Below are positions 24,788-33,900 of a DNA stretch of 64,000 nucleotides, one piece after another. Numbering within the stretch: position 1 is the stretch's first letter; every line of letters begins with the position of its first letter. The stretch spans positions 6,183,001-6,247,000 of the forward strand of contig NZ_CP091110.1 of the NCBI RefSeq assembly GCF_021560175.1. The letters run 5' to 3'. The notes below the pieces were generated by a model, which was not told where the DNA came from, did not search any database, and saw only the letters and a program-made list of their open reading frames with translations. The stretch is from Neobacillus drentensis (lineage in GTDB: Bacteria > Bacillota > Bacilli > Bacillales > Cytobacillaceae). The position numbers were made by a program, and so were the translations under genes.

Positions 24788-25270
24788 TTAAGGGTGAAAA
24801 TCTCTTTTTCGATTTAAGAACCTAATCAAAGCAATAAATCCACGTGATGACCAAAACGTGATTGTTAGTATCCCTAAAGTATAAAATGAGTTCCACCCTT
24901 TACTATATTTCACTAATTTTGTATTTCGTTCAAGCCACCATTGAATAAATGTCATCGGTGCACTAAATAGAAAAACACTCGGAATGATCTTAGAAGGTTT
25001 TAATTTATAGGTAAATTGGCTATACAGCACACATAATAATGGGAAAATTACATAATCAAAAACGATGTTAGTTTCAAAAAACTTGGAAAAATATCTATAT
25101 GGGTATGAAACCAATTTTTTCCTTACTACTGGACCATCAATCATAGTCGTAATAAATGTCTTGAATAAATAAACAAGAAACCAATCCTTTATTGGTCCTT
25201 TTTTAAATAGAAAGGACCAGCCGCCTATTCCTAAAATGGTTATTATTTTCAAAAATTTTTTATCGTTCAC
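24788..25270 (-). CDS. CBO0543-like membrane protein
   Basis: This 160-aa polytopic membrane protein has about four hydrophobic segments. It ends with APMTFIQWWLERNTKLVKYS and GWNSFYTLGILTITFW, a pattern shared by the Firmicute CBO0543 group of spore-former membrane proteins, which has no known function. The start is the GTG at 25270 (MNDKKFLKII): GGAGG lies eight bases upstream, and an earlier ATG in the frame overlaps that ribosome-binding site and cannot use it. It is monocistronic. Confidence 0.65.
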   Translation of the reverse strand: MNDKKFLKIITILGIGGWSFLFKKGPIKDWFLVYLFKTFITTMIDGPVVRKKLVSYPYRYFSKFFETNIVFDYVIFPLLCVLYSQFTYKLKPSKIIPSVFLFSAPMTFIQWWLERNTKLVKYSKGWNSFYTLGILTITFWSSRGFIALIRFLNRKRDFHP

Positions 25271-25452
25271 TTCAAACGCCTCCATAAATTTATTTTGTAT
25301 CCAATCTAGAAAATTATGATGTTTTATCTAAATTTTTCAATTGGCCAATGTCTAGAAAAGATCTAAAGAAGAAATAATAATCTGGATACCTTTAGAAGAT
25401 TAAACAAACCAAATTTATAAATTCACTTTAGTAATGAGAGGAAAATTTCTAC

Positions 25453-26184
25453 ATGGATAATTTAGATGATCTCGTGCCTTCACATCAACCACATGTAAAA
25501 CAATTTTTTGAACAAATCAAAAATATGATGTTGGGCCAAAATTCTGATGAACAGCCCTCCCCATCTTTATCGGCCGAAACTAGTTTATCTGTCCAAATGG
25601 CTAGTAGCTTTCAAAATACGAGAGCTGCATTTATGGCTTTTGCAGATGCGGTAATTCCTTCCACCTTAGGAGCTTTGGATTTGCGAATTGACGATTATAT
25701 GGTTTGGGTATTAGATCATTTTGTTTCAATCCAAGGAGAATGGAGTGTGAAAAACATCCCGCTATCTTCTCAAACTGCAAGAATACTTGATATTGCCGCT
25801 TACCAATTAATTGCTTCCGGAAATATAAAAGTAACTCCAGATTATTCTTCTAATCCAGATGGTGGCCCTTTTTTAGCCTTATCACCTATTGATCGTTTTG
25901 AAGCGATCCGTTTGTTAGAAAACCAACAAGTTGATCTAGAAGTCCTTCCCCCGCCTTATCGAAATAATGGTGGTTTAGTTAAAAATGTCATAACCTCCCT
26001 CCATCAAATGGTTATGTTTGGCTATTATTCAGAATGGTTTTCTCTTGGGTCTACTCGACAAGCTTACCCGGAGGATCATCGGATAGAAAGACAGCCATTT
26101 TTGTGGGAGAGTCTGAATTATCCAGGACCTTCCTATGGGTATCGGGCAGTTAGAGGATTTTTAGTAGATAAATTTTCAGAATAG
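25453..26184 (+). CDS. Gluconate 2-dehydrogenase subunit-3-like protein
   Basis: This 243-aa protein resembles subunit 3 of membrane-bound gluconate 2-dehydrogenases (FQNTRAAFMAFADAVIPSTL, then LGALDLRIDDYMVWVLDHF and LSPIDRFEAIRLLE). Such subunits escort the flavoprotein partner, often for export. No clear signal peptide or twin-arginine motif is visible here, unlike many relatives. It lies 11 bp upstream of the GMC oxidoreductase gene, so the pair surely forms one enzyme. Substrate is unknown. Confidence 0.75.
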   Translation: MDNLDDLVPSHQPHVKQFFEQIKNMMLGQNSDEQPSPSLSAETSLSVQMASSFQNTRAAFMAFADAVIPSTLGALDLRIDDYMVWVLDHFVSIQGEWSVKNIPLSSQTARILDIAAYQLIASGNIKVTPDYSSNPDGGPFLALSPIDRFEAIRLLENQQVDLEVLPPPYRNNGGLVKNVITSLHQMVMFGYYSEWFSLGSTRQAYPEDHRIERQPFLWESLNYPGPSYGYRAVRGFLVDKFSE

Positions 26185-26195
26185 AGGCACTGAAT

Positions 26196-27905
26196 ATGAG
26201 TTTTGATGCGGATGTAATCATTATTGGAGCCGGCGGAGGCGGGGCTGTGGCCGCTAAAGAGTTAGGTGAATTAGGAATCAAAGTCCTCGTCCTGGAAGCA
26301 GGTCCTTGGTATGGGAATAAAAAATGGCTCCATCCTAATCGGGAACGTGGAGCTGTTAGCAGCTCCAGTGTAGCAGATTTAGATATTAACCTCTTGCGCA
26401 GTCAATATACAAAAAATGAACATACGATGAATTCCTATGAATTTGGTCGTTTTCGCTGGGGTCCTGCTGATCGCCGCCGCTCACCCTGGCACAGGAATCT
26501 CCCTAAAAACGGACTTCTCTGGCAAACAACTGGTGTAGGAGGAACAACACAACATTACTGGGCAAACTCACCACGTGCCTATTCCAAGGCTATTGATGAT
26601 GTTTGGCCCATTTCCTATCGGGAATTGATCCCTTACTACGAAAAGGTAGAAGATACTTTGCCCGTTCGACCTGCTCCGACTACTCCAAAAGAGGAATTAT
26701 TTTATTACGGTGCAAAAAAAGCCGGGTGGTCCCTGCTGAATACCTTAAATCCAACTTCTCCTGGCTACCGTCCTAACCCCAATGCAATCCTGCACCCAAA
26801 TGAACGGTTGATGGATACGGATACTAGTCTTGAAGAGATATCCAAAATGGAGGGTTGTACGCTTTGCGGCCATTGCATTAATGGCTGTCCGCATGGTCCA
26901 TCAGTGGAGAAAGTGGCTAAGCGCCCTACTAACATAAGTTATATACCGCTTGCCTTAAAAACTCACAATGTAGAGGTTCGGCCTAATACCTATACAACAA
27001 AGATCTTAACGGAAGACCATTCCAAAGAAGGCCTTCGTGCAGCCGGAGTTCAGTACAGAGATACATGGACAGGTGAGACGGGAGAATTGTATGCCAAAGT
27101 GATTGTAATGGCAGCTGGCTGCATTGAAAGCCCGAGACTTTGGCTAAATTCGAATTTGCCTCAAAATTCGTGGGTTGGACGGGGATTGACCCACCATTAT
27201 TGGGATTGGGTAACCGGTTTGTTTGATGAAAAGGATCTTATGAGCATATTGGGACAACCAAATGTGAACCCATTTGTTGGCCCTACATCAGGGGGACGAA
27301 TAGATTATCCCGGACTAGGATGTATCCAGCCAGCTGGAGTAAGCCCGGGATTATTTGCCTCTTTAACCTTTGGGTTTACCGACAGTGGATATGATTTTGC
27401 ACATAATCCTTCGCCGGATGACCTTTGGGATCAGGAAGGCAGGGTAGTAGGCAATGAATTAAAAGAATGGATGTACAATTACAATAATACATTGAGCATG
27501 ATGATTCTCACCGATGATCAACCACATAAAAGGAATGGTGTAACCCTTAACCCTTTAGTAAAAGATGAACACGGTCCTATTCCAATCGTACAGTATACAC
27601 CAAGTAAGGAAGATAAACAGAAACGGACTCTGCTCGCGAAATTTGCCGCCGACATTTTACGTAAAGCTGGTGCCAAGAAGATTATCCGTTCCAATTGGCC
27701 TGCTCACTTATTTGCCCATATTGAATCAACGATGCGAATGGGGTTTGTAGTAGATAGTAATTGTGAAGCCTATCAGGTTAAACGTCTTTTTATTGCTGAT
27801 AATAGTGTGCATTTTAACGGGATAGGAGGACCTAATCCTACTTTAACTACCCAAGCATTAGCTACACGAACAGCTGAAAAGCTAGCCAATATTTATTTTA
27901 GTTGA
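26196..27905 (+). CDS. GMC-family FAD-dependent oxidoreductase
   Basis: This glucose-methanol-choline type flavoprotein (569 aa) has an N-terminal FAD fold VIIIGAGGGGAVAAKELGEL, TTGVGGTTQHYWANSPRAY (flavin loop), a cysteine-rich insertion CTLCGHCINGCPHGP near residue 225, and C-terminal catalytic regions HLFAHIESTMRMG and HFNGIGGPNPTLTTQALATR. The four-cysteine cluster is seen in the gluconate/2-keto-gluconate dehydrogenase branch and could bind a metal or Fe-S centre (inference). Paired with the subunit-3-like protein, it probably oxidises a sugar acid or alcohol. A strong hairpin follows. Confidence 0.87.
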   Translation: MSFDADVIIIGAGGGGAVAAKELGELGIKVLVLEAGPWYGNKKWLHPNRERGAVSSSSVADLDINLLRSQYTKNEHTMNSYEFGRFRWGPADRRRSPWHRNLPKNGLLWQTTGVGGTTQHYWANSPRAYSKAIDDVWPISYRELIPYYEKVEDTLPVRPAPTTPKEELFYYGAKKAGWSLLNTLNPTSPGYRPNPNAILHPNERLMDTDTSLEEISKMEGCTLCGHCINGCPHGPSVEKVAKRPTNISYIPLALKTHNVEVRPNTYTTKILTEDHSKEGLRAAGVQYRDTWTGETGELYAKVIVMAAGCIESPRLWLNSNLPQNSWVGRGLTHHYWDWVTGLFDEKDLMSILGQPNVNPFVGPTSGGRIDYPGLGCIQPAGVSPGLFASLTFGFTDSGYDFAHNPSPDDLWDQEGRVVGNELKEWMYNYNNTLSMMILTDDQPHKRNGVTLNPLVKDEHGPIPIVQYTPSKEDKQKRTLLAKFAADILRKAGAKKIIRSNWPAHLFAHIESTMRMGFVVDSNCEAYQVKRLFIADNSVHFNGIGGPNPTLTTQALATRTAEKLANIYFS

Positions 27906-27948
27906 ATCTTTGAGGGTATAATACACACAGATAGATAGATCATTACCT

Positions 27949-27989
27949 AAGTAGAAAAGGCACTTTTAAAAAAAATGCCTTTTCTACTT
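27949..27989 (+). terminator. Terminator of the GMC operon
   Basis: A 14-bp perfect stem AAGTAGAAAAGGCA / TGCCTTTTCTACTT with a 13-nt loop lies 44 bp after the stop. The tail is only weakly T-rich. Confidence 0.75.
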
Positions 27990-28000
27990 AATTATAATCT

Positions 28001-28026
28001 CACTTTTATTTATGGGACGGTTCAAC
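28001..28026 (-). repeat. rlmH 3'-end-like repeat, copy C
   Basis: TTTATTTATGGGACGGTTCA is 16/20 identical to the rlmH end TTTACTTATGGTACGGTTCA. On the minus strand it reads GAA CCG TCC CAT AAA TAA, E-P-S-H-K-stop. It lies about 50 bp before copy D. Confidence 0.6.
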
Positions 28027-28047
28027 CTGATTAAAGTTAATATTAAT

Positions 28048-28100
28048 AAACTGCCTCTATTTATGATAAGGTTCATCGCACCTATTTAGGCGGCAGTTTT
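28048..28100 (-). repeat. rlmH 3'-end-like repeat, copy D; left direct repeat of the PTS cassette
   Basis: This 53-nt element is 45/53 identical to copy E2 at 33901 (28/30 in the first 30). The minus strand reads GAA CCT TAT CAT AAA TAG, E-P-Y-H-K-stop, with different codons from the resident rlmH. The outer AAACTGCC / GGCAGTTT arms can pair. Confidence 0.75.
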
Positions 28101-28136
28101 ATCTCTTATCTACCTTATCCAACTCTCCCTATTCCT

Positions 28137-29558
28137 TTAGAGCTTTTGTCCATTAGATTTAATAACTTCTTGATACCAATAAAAACTATCTTTTTTGATT
28201 CTTCGTAGATCCATATTGTCATGATCGGTTCTATTAACGTAGACAAATCCATATCGTTTTCTAAATCCGCTGGTTGTGCTTAATAAATCCATGTACGACC
28301 ATGGGCAATAACCAAATAATTGGACACCATCACCGATTGCTAAACGGCACTGTTCAAGGTGTATTTTCAGATAATCTATTCGGTACTGATCATGTACTTT
28401 TTCATCATCTGTTAACATATCAACGGCACCAATGCCATTTTCCGTAATAATGATTGGAATTTGATAACGATCATTTAATTCATTCAACAGTGTACGAAGT
28501 CCAATTGCATCAATTTCCCAATCCCAATCTGTTTTTTCTAAATACGGATTCGAGCTTCCCTGGTAAATACCCGGAACCACTTCAAACTTGGTCTCACCTT
28601 TTTTACCATTCATATTGATACTCATATCTTTATTCTCCATTGTTTCCGGAGCAAATTTTACAACCCTGCTTTGATAATAATTAATTCCTAAAAAGTCAGG
28701 CTTTGCCGATTGAAGCAGTTCCATATCTCCATCCTCGATGGTTGGCGTTACACCATTTTCCTCCATGTATCTCCAAACATTATCCCGGTACTTGCCATAA
28801 ATATATAAATCGGTAAACAAATAGGTTCGGAAATCATTGGCTTCACGGGCTGCTTGGACATCTTCAGGTCTGCAAGTCTCTGGATAATTTGGTGAAAGCC
28901 CAATGGCTGGTCCAATCTTCGCATTAGGAATCATTTCCCGGCACAAGTGAATGGCCTTTGCATGTGCAAGTGTCATAATATGATTCATTTCATATTTTTG
29001 CTTTTCCAAAGGCGATTCTTTATTAAATTCCATCAAATATGGCAGAAGAAACATATTGCTTTGTTCGTTAATCGTAAACCAGTATTTGACCTCTTCACCA
29101 AATTGCTCAAACAAAACCTTACAAAAGTAGGCAAAATCGTCAATAATCTTTCTGGAAGACCAACCTCCGTATTCTTCTTGAAGGCAAACAGGTAAATCAA
29201 AGTGGTAGATGGTTACTAATGGTTCAATCCCATTCTCCCGTAATTCATTTATAAGCCTTTTATAAAAATTAACTCCCTTTTCGTTCACCTCTCCACGGCC
29301 ATTTGGCAAAATACGAGGCCATGAGATTGAAAAGCGATAGGCCTTCATTCCTAGCTCTTTCATGAGTGCTACATCCTCTTTGAACTTATGATAATGATTT
29401 GATGTAACACTTGTATCGGCATAATTAGGATTGATATTCTTATCAACAATGGATAAAGATTTGCCATCCTCCAAATGGGCACCTTCAAACTGGTAAGCTG
29501 CCGTCGCGGCTGCCCAGAAAAAATCCTCCGGAAATGCTATAGAATCTTTATATTTCAT
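28137..29558 (-). CDS. GH1 6-phospho-beta-glucosidase
   Basis: This cytoplasmic family 1 glycosidase (473 aa) hydrolyses phosphorylated beta-glucosides delivered by the PTS. Evidence: FPEDFFWAAATAAYQFEGA at the N-terminus, YRFSISWPRILPNG, acid/base Glu in WFTINEQSNMF and nucleophile Glu in IIITENGIGAVD. It is the last gene of the operon after IIB, IIC and IIA. In the B. subtilis lic operon the corresponding gene licH encodes a GH4 enzyme, so the hydrolase family differs here. AGGAGGAAAGG precedes the ATG. No ordinary terminator was seen before repeat copy D, whose hairpin might serve. Confidence 0.93.
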   Translation of the reverse strand: MKYKDSIAFPEDFFWAAATAAYQFEGAHLEDGKSLSIVDKNINPNYADTSVTSNHYHKFKEDVALMKELGMKAYRFSISWPRILPNGRGEVNEKGVNFYKRLINELRENGIEPLVTIYHFDLPVCLQEEYGGWSSRKIIDDFAYFCKVLFEQFGEEVKYWFTINEQSNMFLLPYLMEFNKESPLEKQKYEMNHIMTLAHAKAIHLCREMIPNAKIGPAIGLSPNYPETCRPEDVQAAREANDFRTYLFTDLYIYGKYRDNVWRYMEENGVTPTIEDGDMELLQSAKPDFLGINYYQSRVVKFAPETMENKDMSINMNGKKGETKFEVVPGIYQGSSNPYLEKTDWDWEIDAIGLRTLLNELNDRYQIPIIITENGIGAVDMLTDDEKVHDQYRIDYLKIHLEQCRLAIGDGVQLFGYCPWSYMDLLSTTSGFRKRYGFVYVNRTDHDNMDLRRIKKDSFYWYQEVIKSNGQKL

Positions 29559-29613
29559 GATCCTTTCCTCCTAAAGGAAAATGCCAGACTATACCTGGCA
29601 TTTTCCATAGTAA

Positions 29614-29970
29614 CTATCTTTCTTCAAGCTTTCTCAAACGTTGATCGTACACTTCAAATAAACGGACAATATGATTAGCTGTATTCCACTCACTCATTAT
29701 TGTCATTAATGTGTCTTGAGCATGGGCAAACAAGAGGGAGAATACAACCTTCTCACCACGTGCTTCTCCCTGTATAGTTTCTGTCTGGGCAGAGTGAGCA
29801 GCAGTGATCTTCTTTTTTGCTTCTGTAAGCTTCTCTTTGGCCATTTCAAAATCACAACCTGCAACATAATCTAGTGCTTCCTTTATAATCAATCTTGCAT
29901 CTCCGGCATTCATGATTATTATCATAGATACTTCAGTCATATCATTGTCTCTTGAGCTGTTGTCGTTCAT
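29614..29970 (-). CDS. licA: PTS lactose/cellobiose-family IIA component
   Basis: This soluble phosphocarrier (118 aa) takes phosphate from HPr-His-P and passes it to IIB. It is a helical bundle of the Lac family, with active-site His at about residue 83 in LLFAHAQDTLM. The ATG at 29970 (MNDNSSRDND) is chosen because GGAGG lies eight bases upstream; an earlier in-frame GTG overlaps that site. The gene lies between IIC (24 bp) and the glycosidase (55 bp). Confidence 0.92.
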   Translation of the reverse strand: MNDNSSRDNDMTEVSMIIIMNAGDARLIIKEALDYVAGCDFEMAKEKLTEAKKKITAAHSAQTETIQGEARGEKVVFSLLFAHAQDTLMTIMSEWNTANHIVRLFEVYDQRLRKLEER

Positions 29971-29993
29971 TATATAAACCTCCACTTTTTGTT

Positions 29994-31226
29994 CTATTCT
30001 TCCTGTTCCTTTTTAAACAATTGTAGGTCATAAACCTTAAAGAACGGGAACCAAATCAACCATGATACTACTATTATTACAACTAATAATAGTAATCCTC
30101 TTAAGTCTGAGTTAACCAGAAATGTAGAAATCCCAACAGGCAAATACCATAGCTGTAATAGTTTTGCAGGAATTGTAACCCATCCTAAACTCAAAACAAT
30201 GTAAGTTATAGCTGGAATAATCAGTCCATTTAACCACATTGGAATCATTAATATTGGGTTAAATGCTACTGGAGCACCAAAAATGACAGGTTCGTTAATA
30301 TTGAATATCGCTGGAGTAATCGTTACCTTACTAATTGCTTTTAATTGATTAGACTTTGCAAAAAATAACATCATTAGCACCAATGGAAGTGTCGTTCCCA
30401 TGCCGCCAACCCATACCCAGCCCATAAGGGATTCAAATGTATGGATATTATGAGGCTGTAGCCCCTGTTCCAAAGCTTTGGTATTTGCTTGAATACCCTC
30501 TAACCAAACGGGATACATAATTGGGTACAATACCCAAGCGCTAATTCCGAATGAATAGAGGAAAATACCAATGAATGTGATTAAGACAAACCCAACAAAG
30601 CTTTGCGCAATTAATGAAAGCGGTTGGAAAAGTTTTAAAATTAAATTATACAAATCGATATGCATTTGGAACGCGAACAGCCATCCTACAAGCAATAAGA
30701 GAGTTACCGGTATAATCGTATCAAACCAAACAATGATAAAATCAGGTAAAGAACTGGAATTTTTAAAAAAGGATACCTTGGTGAATAGAAACATTACCGC
30801 ACCCACGAGAAGACCTACGATAAGTGCAACAAACATGCCGTTCCCACCAAATCGCTCAAGTGTAAAGGTAATCCCGCCATCCGTTGTGAGCTTAGGCATA
30901 AGTAACATTAAAAACAAGGAAACACCTGTTAAACCCGAGATTATTTTTCTGTCGTTCTTTTTCTTTTTTTCCATAATGAAATAGGGAGTTAAAAGTGCAA
31001 CAAAAATACTAATAAGTCCAAATGAAAAGGTCGTGATTGGTGAAAAATCAGGCATTTTCGAAAAGTAATTATTCAAGATTGAAATCAATGTAATCAGCGA
31101 TCCAACCAAAATCAACGGCAAAATCGCCATGAGGGCATCCTGGATTGATGAAACCCATACATTCCTCGTTATTTTATTCATTTTTGGCGTAAAGTTTTGG
31201 TTCATCCAATTAATAAACGTATTCAT
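29994..31226 (-). CDS. licC: PTS lactose/cellobiose-family IIC permease
   Basis: This is the membrane channel and substrate-binding component (410 aa, about ten membrane segments) for cellobiose, lichenan oligomers or similar beta-glucosides. It has FINWMNQNFTPKMNKITRN at the N-terminus, HNIHTFESLMGWVWVGGMGT and the family signature NINEPVIFGAPVAFNPILMI. GGAGG precedes the ATG. It lies 19 bp downstream of the IIB gene. Confidence 0.93.
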   Translation of the reverse strand: MNTFINWMNQNFTPKMNKITRNVWVSSIQDALMAILPLILVGSLITLISILNNYFSKMPDFSPITTFSFGLISIFVALLTPYFIMEKKKKNDRKIISGLTGVSLFLMLLMPKLTTDGGITFTLERFGGNGMFVALIVGLLVGAVMFLFTKVSFFKNSSSLPDFIIVWFDTIIPVTLLLLVGWLFAFQMHIDLYNLILKLFQPLSLIAQSFVGFVLITFIGIFLYSFGISAWVLYPIMYPVWLEGIQANTKALEQGLQPHNIHTFESLMGWVWVGGMGTTLPLVLMMLFFAKSNQLKAISKVTITPAIFNINEPVIFGAPVAFNPILMIPMWLNGLIIPAITYIVLSLGWVTIPAKLLQLWYLPVGISTFLVNSDLRGLLLLVVIIVVSWLIWFPFFKVYDLQLFKKEQEE

Positions 31227-31245
31227 GGAATAACCTCCATTCTAT

Positions 31246-31563
31246 TTATTTTTCGTCAAGCAGTTCCAAAATAAGGTCTAGACCTTTGTTTCCGTCCAAA
31301 AGACCATAAATAGTTTGAGGGATGACCACAGCCGGAATGTTATAAGGTTTAACCTTCAATTTTAAATCCTCTTCCATATATTGCAGATGCGGACCAATTA
31401 ACAGAGCATTAATTTCATTCAAATATTCGTCCACTTCAGACTCGCTTCTTGCCATTACGTTTAGTTCAACATTTCTTTTTTTTGCCGCCTTTCGGATGTT
31501 TTGAGCCATAAATCCACTTGAAGCACCGCCACCACAAATTAATAAAATATTTTTTTCAGTCAT
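31246..31563 (-). CDS. licB: PTS lactose/cellobiose-family IIB component
   Basis: This 105-aa P-loop-like domain carries phosphate on Cys10 (ILLICGGGASSGFMAQNI) before transfer to the incoming sugar. The loop reads CGGGASSG rather than the common CSAGMSTS, a recognised family variation. It is the first gene of the operon IIB-IIC-IIA-GH1, transcribed from a region containing a 36-bp palindrome. AGGAGGAATTTAAA precedes the ATG. Confidence 0.92.
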   Translation of the reverse strand: MTEKNILLICGGGASSGFMAQNIRKAAKKRNVELNVMARSESEVDEYLNEINALLIGPHLQYMEEDLKLKVKPYNIPAVVIPQTIYGLLDGNKGLDLILELLDEK

Positions 31564-31640
31564 TTTAAATTCCTCCTATTAAGTAAGTTTGAATTAATCT
31601 TCCTGATGTAATTGTCCTACTTTAGTATCTTTCCGCTCAA

Positions 31641-31676
31641 GTTGAAAAAGTTCCTAGGGGTAGGAAATTTTTCAAC
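31641..31676. promoter_or_regulatory. 36-bp palindrome, presumed LicR operator
   Basis: Left arm GTTGAAAAAGTTCCTA and right arm TAGGAAATTTTTCAAC are complementary except at one position, with loop GGGG. It lies between the divergent IIB and regulator genes, close to the expected -35 of the PTS operon. That is where LicR-type activators bind. Confidence 0.65.
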
Positions 31677-31751
31677 TATAATTTTATTATCTGTTTTTTT
31701 ATACTATAAAGTGGAAAACTAACGATAAATAAGCTTTGGGGGTTCTGAGTC

Positions 31752-33680
31752 ATGAAAAGGGAGAGAGAAAAAGCGGTTATTCAATTTTTATTAAATAAGA
31801 ATGATTGGGTAAAGGCAGATATTTTGGCGAAACAATTCTCTGTGTCCAGCCGAAGCATTCGTAAATATGTAAATGAAATAAATGAAACCACCTCTCCATC
31901 TGTTTTGATTATGTCCTCTAATCTTGGCTATAGATTAAATGAGAGTGCTTACTATGAGATGCAACAGCAGGAGGAGCAGAAAGAAACACCTGACGGATTG
32001 AAACCACTTGAACGGCTTTATTATCTATTAAAGCAATCAATAACCTATTCCGAGGGTATGGATATATTTGACCTGAGTGAAGATATTTATGTAAGTACCT
32101 CTACTATTGAAGGTGATTTAAAAAAGGCTAAAGGTCTATTGGCGCAATTCAACTTATCCTTCAAACGTAACGGAGATTTAATTATTTTAAATGGTTTGGA
32201 AAAAGATAAACGGAAGCTCATGAGTCATATTTTTCATGAAGAAACGAAGGAACAATTTTTGCATGTAGACAGTATTCAATCAGCTTTTGGTTATAATTTA
32301 AAAGACTTCAAGGAGGAGCTTATCAAAGTACTGGCCTCCTATGATCTTTTTGTTAATGAGTACACAATCGGGAACATTTTGCTCCATATAGTGATTGCAA
32401 CGAAACGTATACATCAGCACAGCACAGTATCTGAGGAAAACATAAAGACATTGACCAAAACGAAGGAGTATAAGGCAGCATCCGATATTGCCAAATTAAT
32501 TAAAGCTAAATTTGGTGTAACTTTTGACGGAGCGGAGCTTTATTACTTAACGATTCTTTTGATTAGTAAAACTACGATCCTGAGCTATGACAGCCTTAAT
32601 AAGGATAATCTCAATGAATATATTGAGCAACGCTACATTAATTTAGTAAACGAAATCATTCAAAAAGTAAAAGATTATTATTTAGTAGATATTTATGATG
32701 ATGAATTTTTAATTAAATTTACGCTGCATATTCGCAATTTAATCAACAGAGCAAGACATAATTATTTGTCAAAAAACCCATTAACTAAACAGATTAAATC
32801 GTCCTATCCACTGATATACGATTTGGCAGTTTTTATTTCGAATCAGATACAAAAAAAGGAACACATTCAAATAAATGAGGATGAAATTGCTTACATCGCT
32901 TTCCACATCGGTGCCTTTCTAGAACGTCAAAAAACGCTGGAAAATAAAATTACCTGCACTGTTATTTGCCCAGAGTATTACAATATGCATATTCCGATGT
33001 TAAAAAGACTTGGCCATTCTTTCGGAGACCAAATTGAAATTAGCATAGTCATTACCGATGTCGATATTGAATTGGAACAAATAAACACTGACCTAATTAT
33101 AACAACAATTCAGATTCCAAAATTGATGGGTTATGAATTAGTTTGTATTAATCCCTTTATTTTAGATGAGGATATCCAAAGGATACAGCAAAGTATAACA
33201 AAAATTAATAAAAGGCGAAGCCGAATAAAGCTGAAAAATCATTTAATCAGCCTATTTGACCCCCACCTGTTTCAACAGAATATTTACCTAAATGATGAGT
33301 TTGAGATGATTCGGTTCATTGGAGTTAAGATGGTTCAATTAGGCTTTATCGAAATAGGGTCCATTGACGATATAATCGAAAGGGAAACCATGTCTTCTAC
33401 TTCGTTTAATAATAATGTTGCGGTGCCCCATTCGATGCATATGAACGCATTAAAGTCTGCTATTTCGATTGTACTAAATGACAAGCCTGTTAATTGGGGA
33501 AACAATTCCGTACAAATTATAGCGCTAATTGCCCTAAATAAGGATGAACGAAGCATTTTTCGAGATATCTATGATAGTTTTATCAAAATATTATCAGAAC
33601 CGGAAAATGTTTATCTGCTATTAAAATCTAAAAATTATGATGAGTTTATAAATAGCCTTTTATCATTAATGAATGAATGA
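31752..33680 (+). CDS. licR: LicR-type PRD-containing transcription activator
   Basis: This 642-aa PTS-controlled activator has an N-terminal HTH (FLLNKNDWVKADILAKQFSV, SSRSIRKYVNEIN), a second HTH at about 75-160, two PTS-regulation domains (about 175-285 and 290-395, with conserved His such as LLHIVIATKRIHQHS and AYIAFHIGAF), an EIIB-like module at about 400-490 and an EIIA-like module at about 500-642 with VAVPHSMHM. This is the LicR/ManR layout, which binds DNA and integrates HPr and IIB phosphorylation, rather than a BglG RNA antiterminator. It is divergent from the operon it presumably activates. Confidence 0.9.
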   Translation: MKREREKAVIQFLLNKNDWVKADILAKQFSVSSRSIRKYVNEINETTSPSVLIMSSNLGYRLNESAYYEMQQQEEQKETPDGLKPLERLYYLLKQSITYSEGMDIFDLSEDIYVSTSTIEGDLKKAKGLLAQFNLSFKRNGDLIILNGLEKDKRKLMSHIFHEETKEQFLHVDSIQSAFGYNLKDFKEELIKVLASYDLFVNEYTIGNILLHIVIATKRIHQHSTVSEENIKTLTKTKEYKAASDIAKLIKAKFGVTFDGAELYYLTILLISKTTILSYDSLNKDNLNEYIEQRYINLVNEIIQKVKDYYLVDIYDDEFLIKFTLHIRNLINRARHNYLSKNPLTKQIKSSYPLIYDLAVFISNQIQKKEHIQINEDEIAYIAFHIGAFLERQKTLENKITCTVICPEYYNMHIPMLKRLGHSFGDQIEISIVITDVDIELEQINTDLIITTIQIPKLMGYELVCINPFILDEDIQRIQQSITKINKRRSRIKLKNHLISLFDPHLFQQNIYLNDEFEMIRFIGVKMVQLGFIEIGSIDDIIERETMSSTSFNNNVAVPHSMHMNALKSAISIVLNDKPVNWGNNSVQIIALIALNKDERSIFRDIYDSFIKILSEPENVYLLLKSKNYDEFINSLLSLMNE

Positions 33681-33757
33681 GCAGAACACCCTTAGCCTAG
33701 GGATTTTAATAGGACATCCAAAAATATAATGAAATTAATAAAGATTTAAATTAAATG

Positions 33758-33802
33758 AAAAAAGGAGCCTCGTTTTATAAAACAAAAACTGGCTCCTTTT
33801 TT
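33758..33802 (+). terminator. Terminator of licR
   Basis: AAAAAGGAGCC / GGCTCCTTTTTT forms a stem with a 21-nt loop and a six-T tail, 78 bp after the stop codon. Confidence 0.85.
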
Positions 33803-33863
33803 ACACTTAATTCACTTTCAATCTCCACTTCCAAAAAAAGAATAGATTTCGATATATAAATCT

Positions 33864-33883
33864 TTTACCTTTGGTACGATTCA
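33864..33883 (-). repeat. rlmH 3'-end-like repeat, copy E1
   Basis: TTTACCTTTGGTACGATTCA is 17/20 identical to the end of rlmH. The minus strand reads GAA TCG TAC CAA AGG TAA, E-S-Y-Q-R-stop. It is a degenerate copy about 40 bp before E2, mirroring the C-D pair. Confidence 0.55.
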
Positions 33884-33900
33884 GAGAAATTTTTGTAAAA

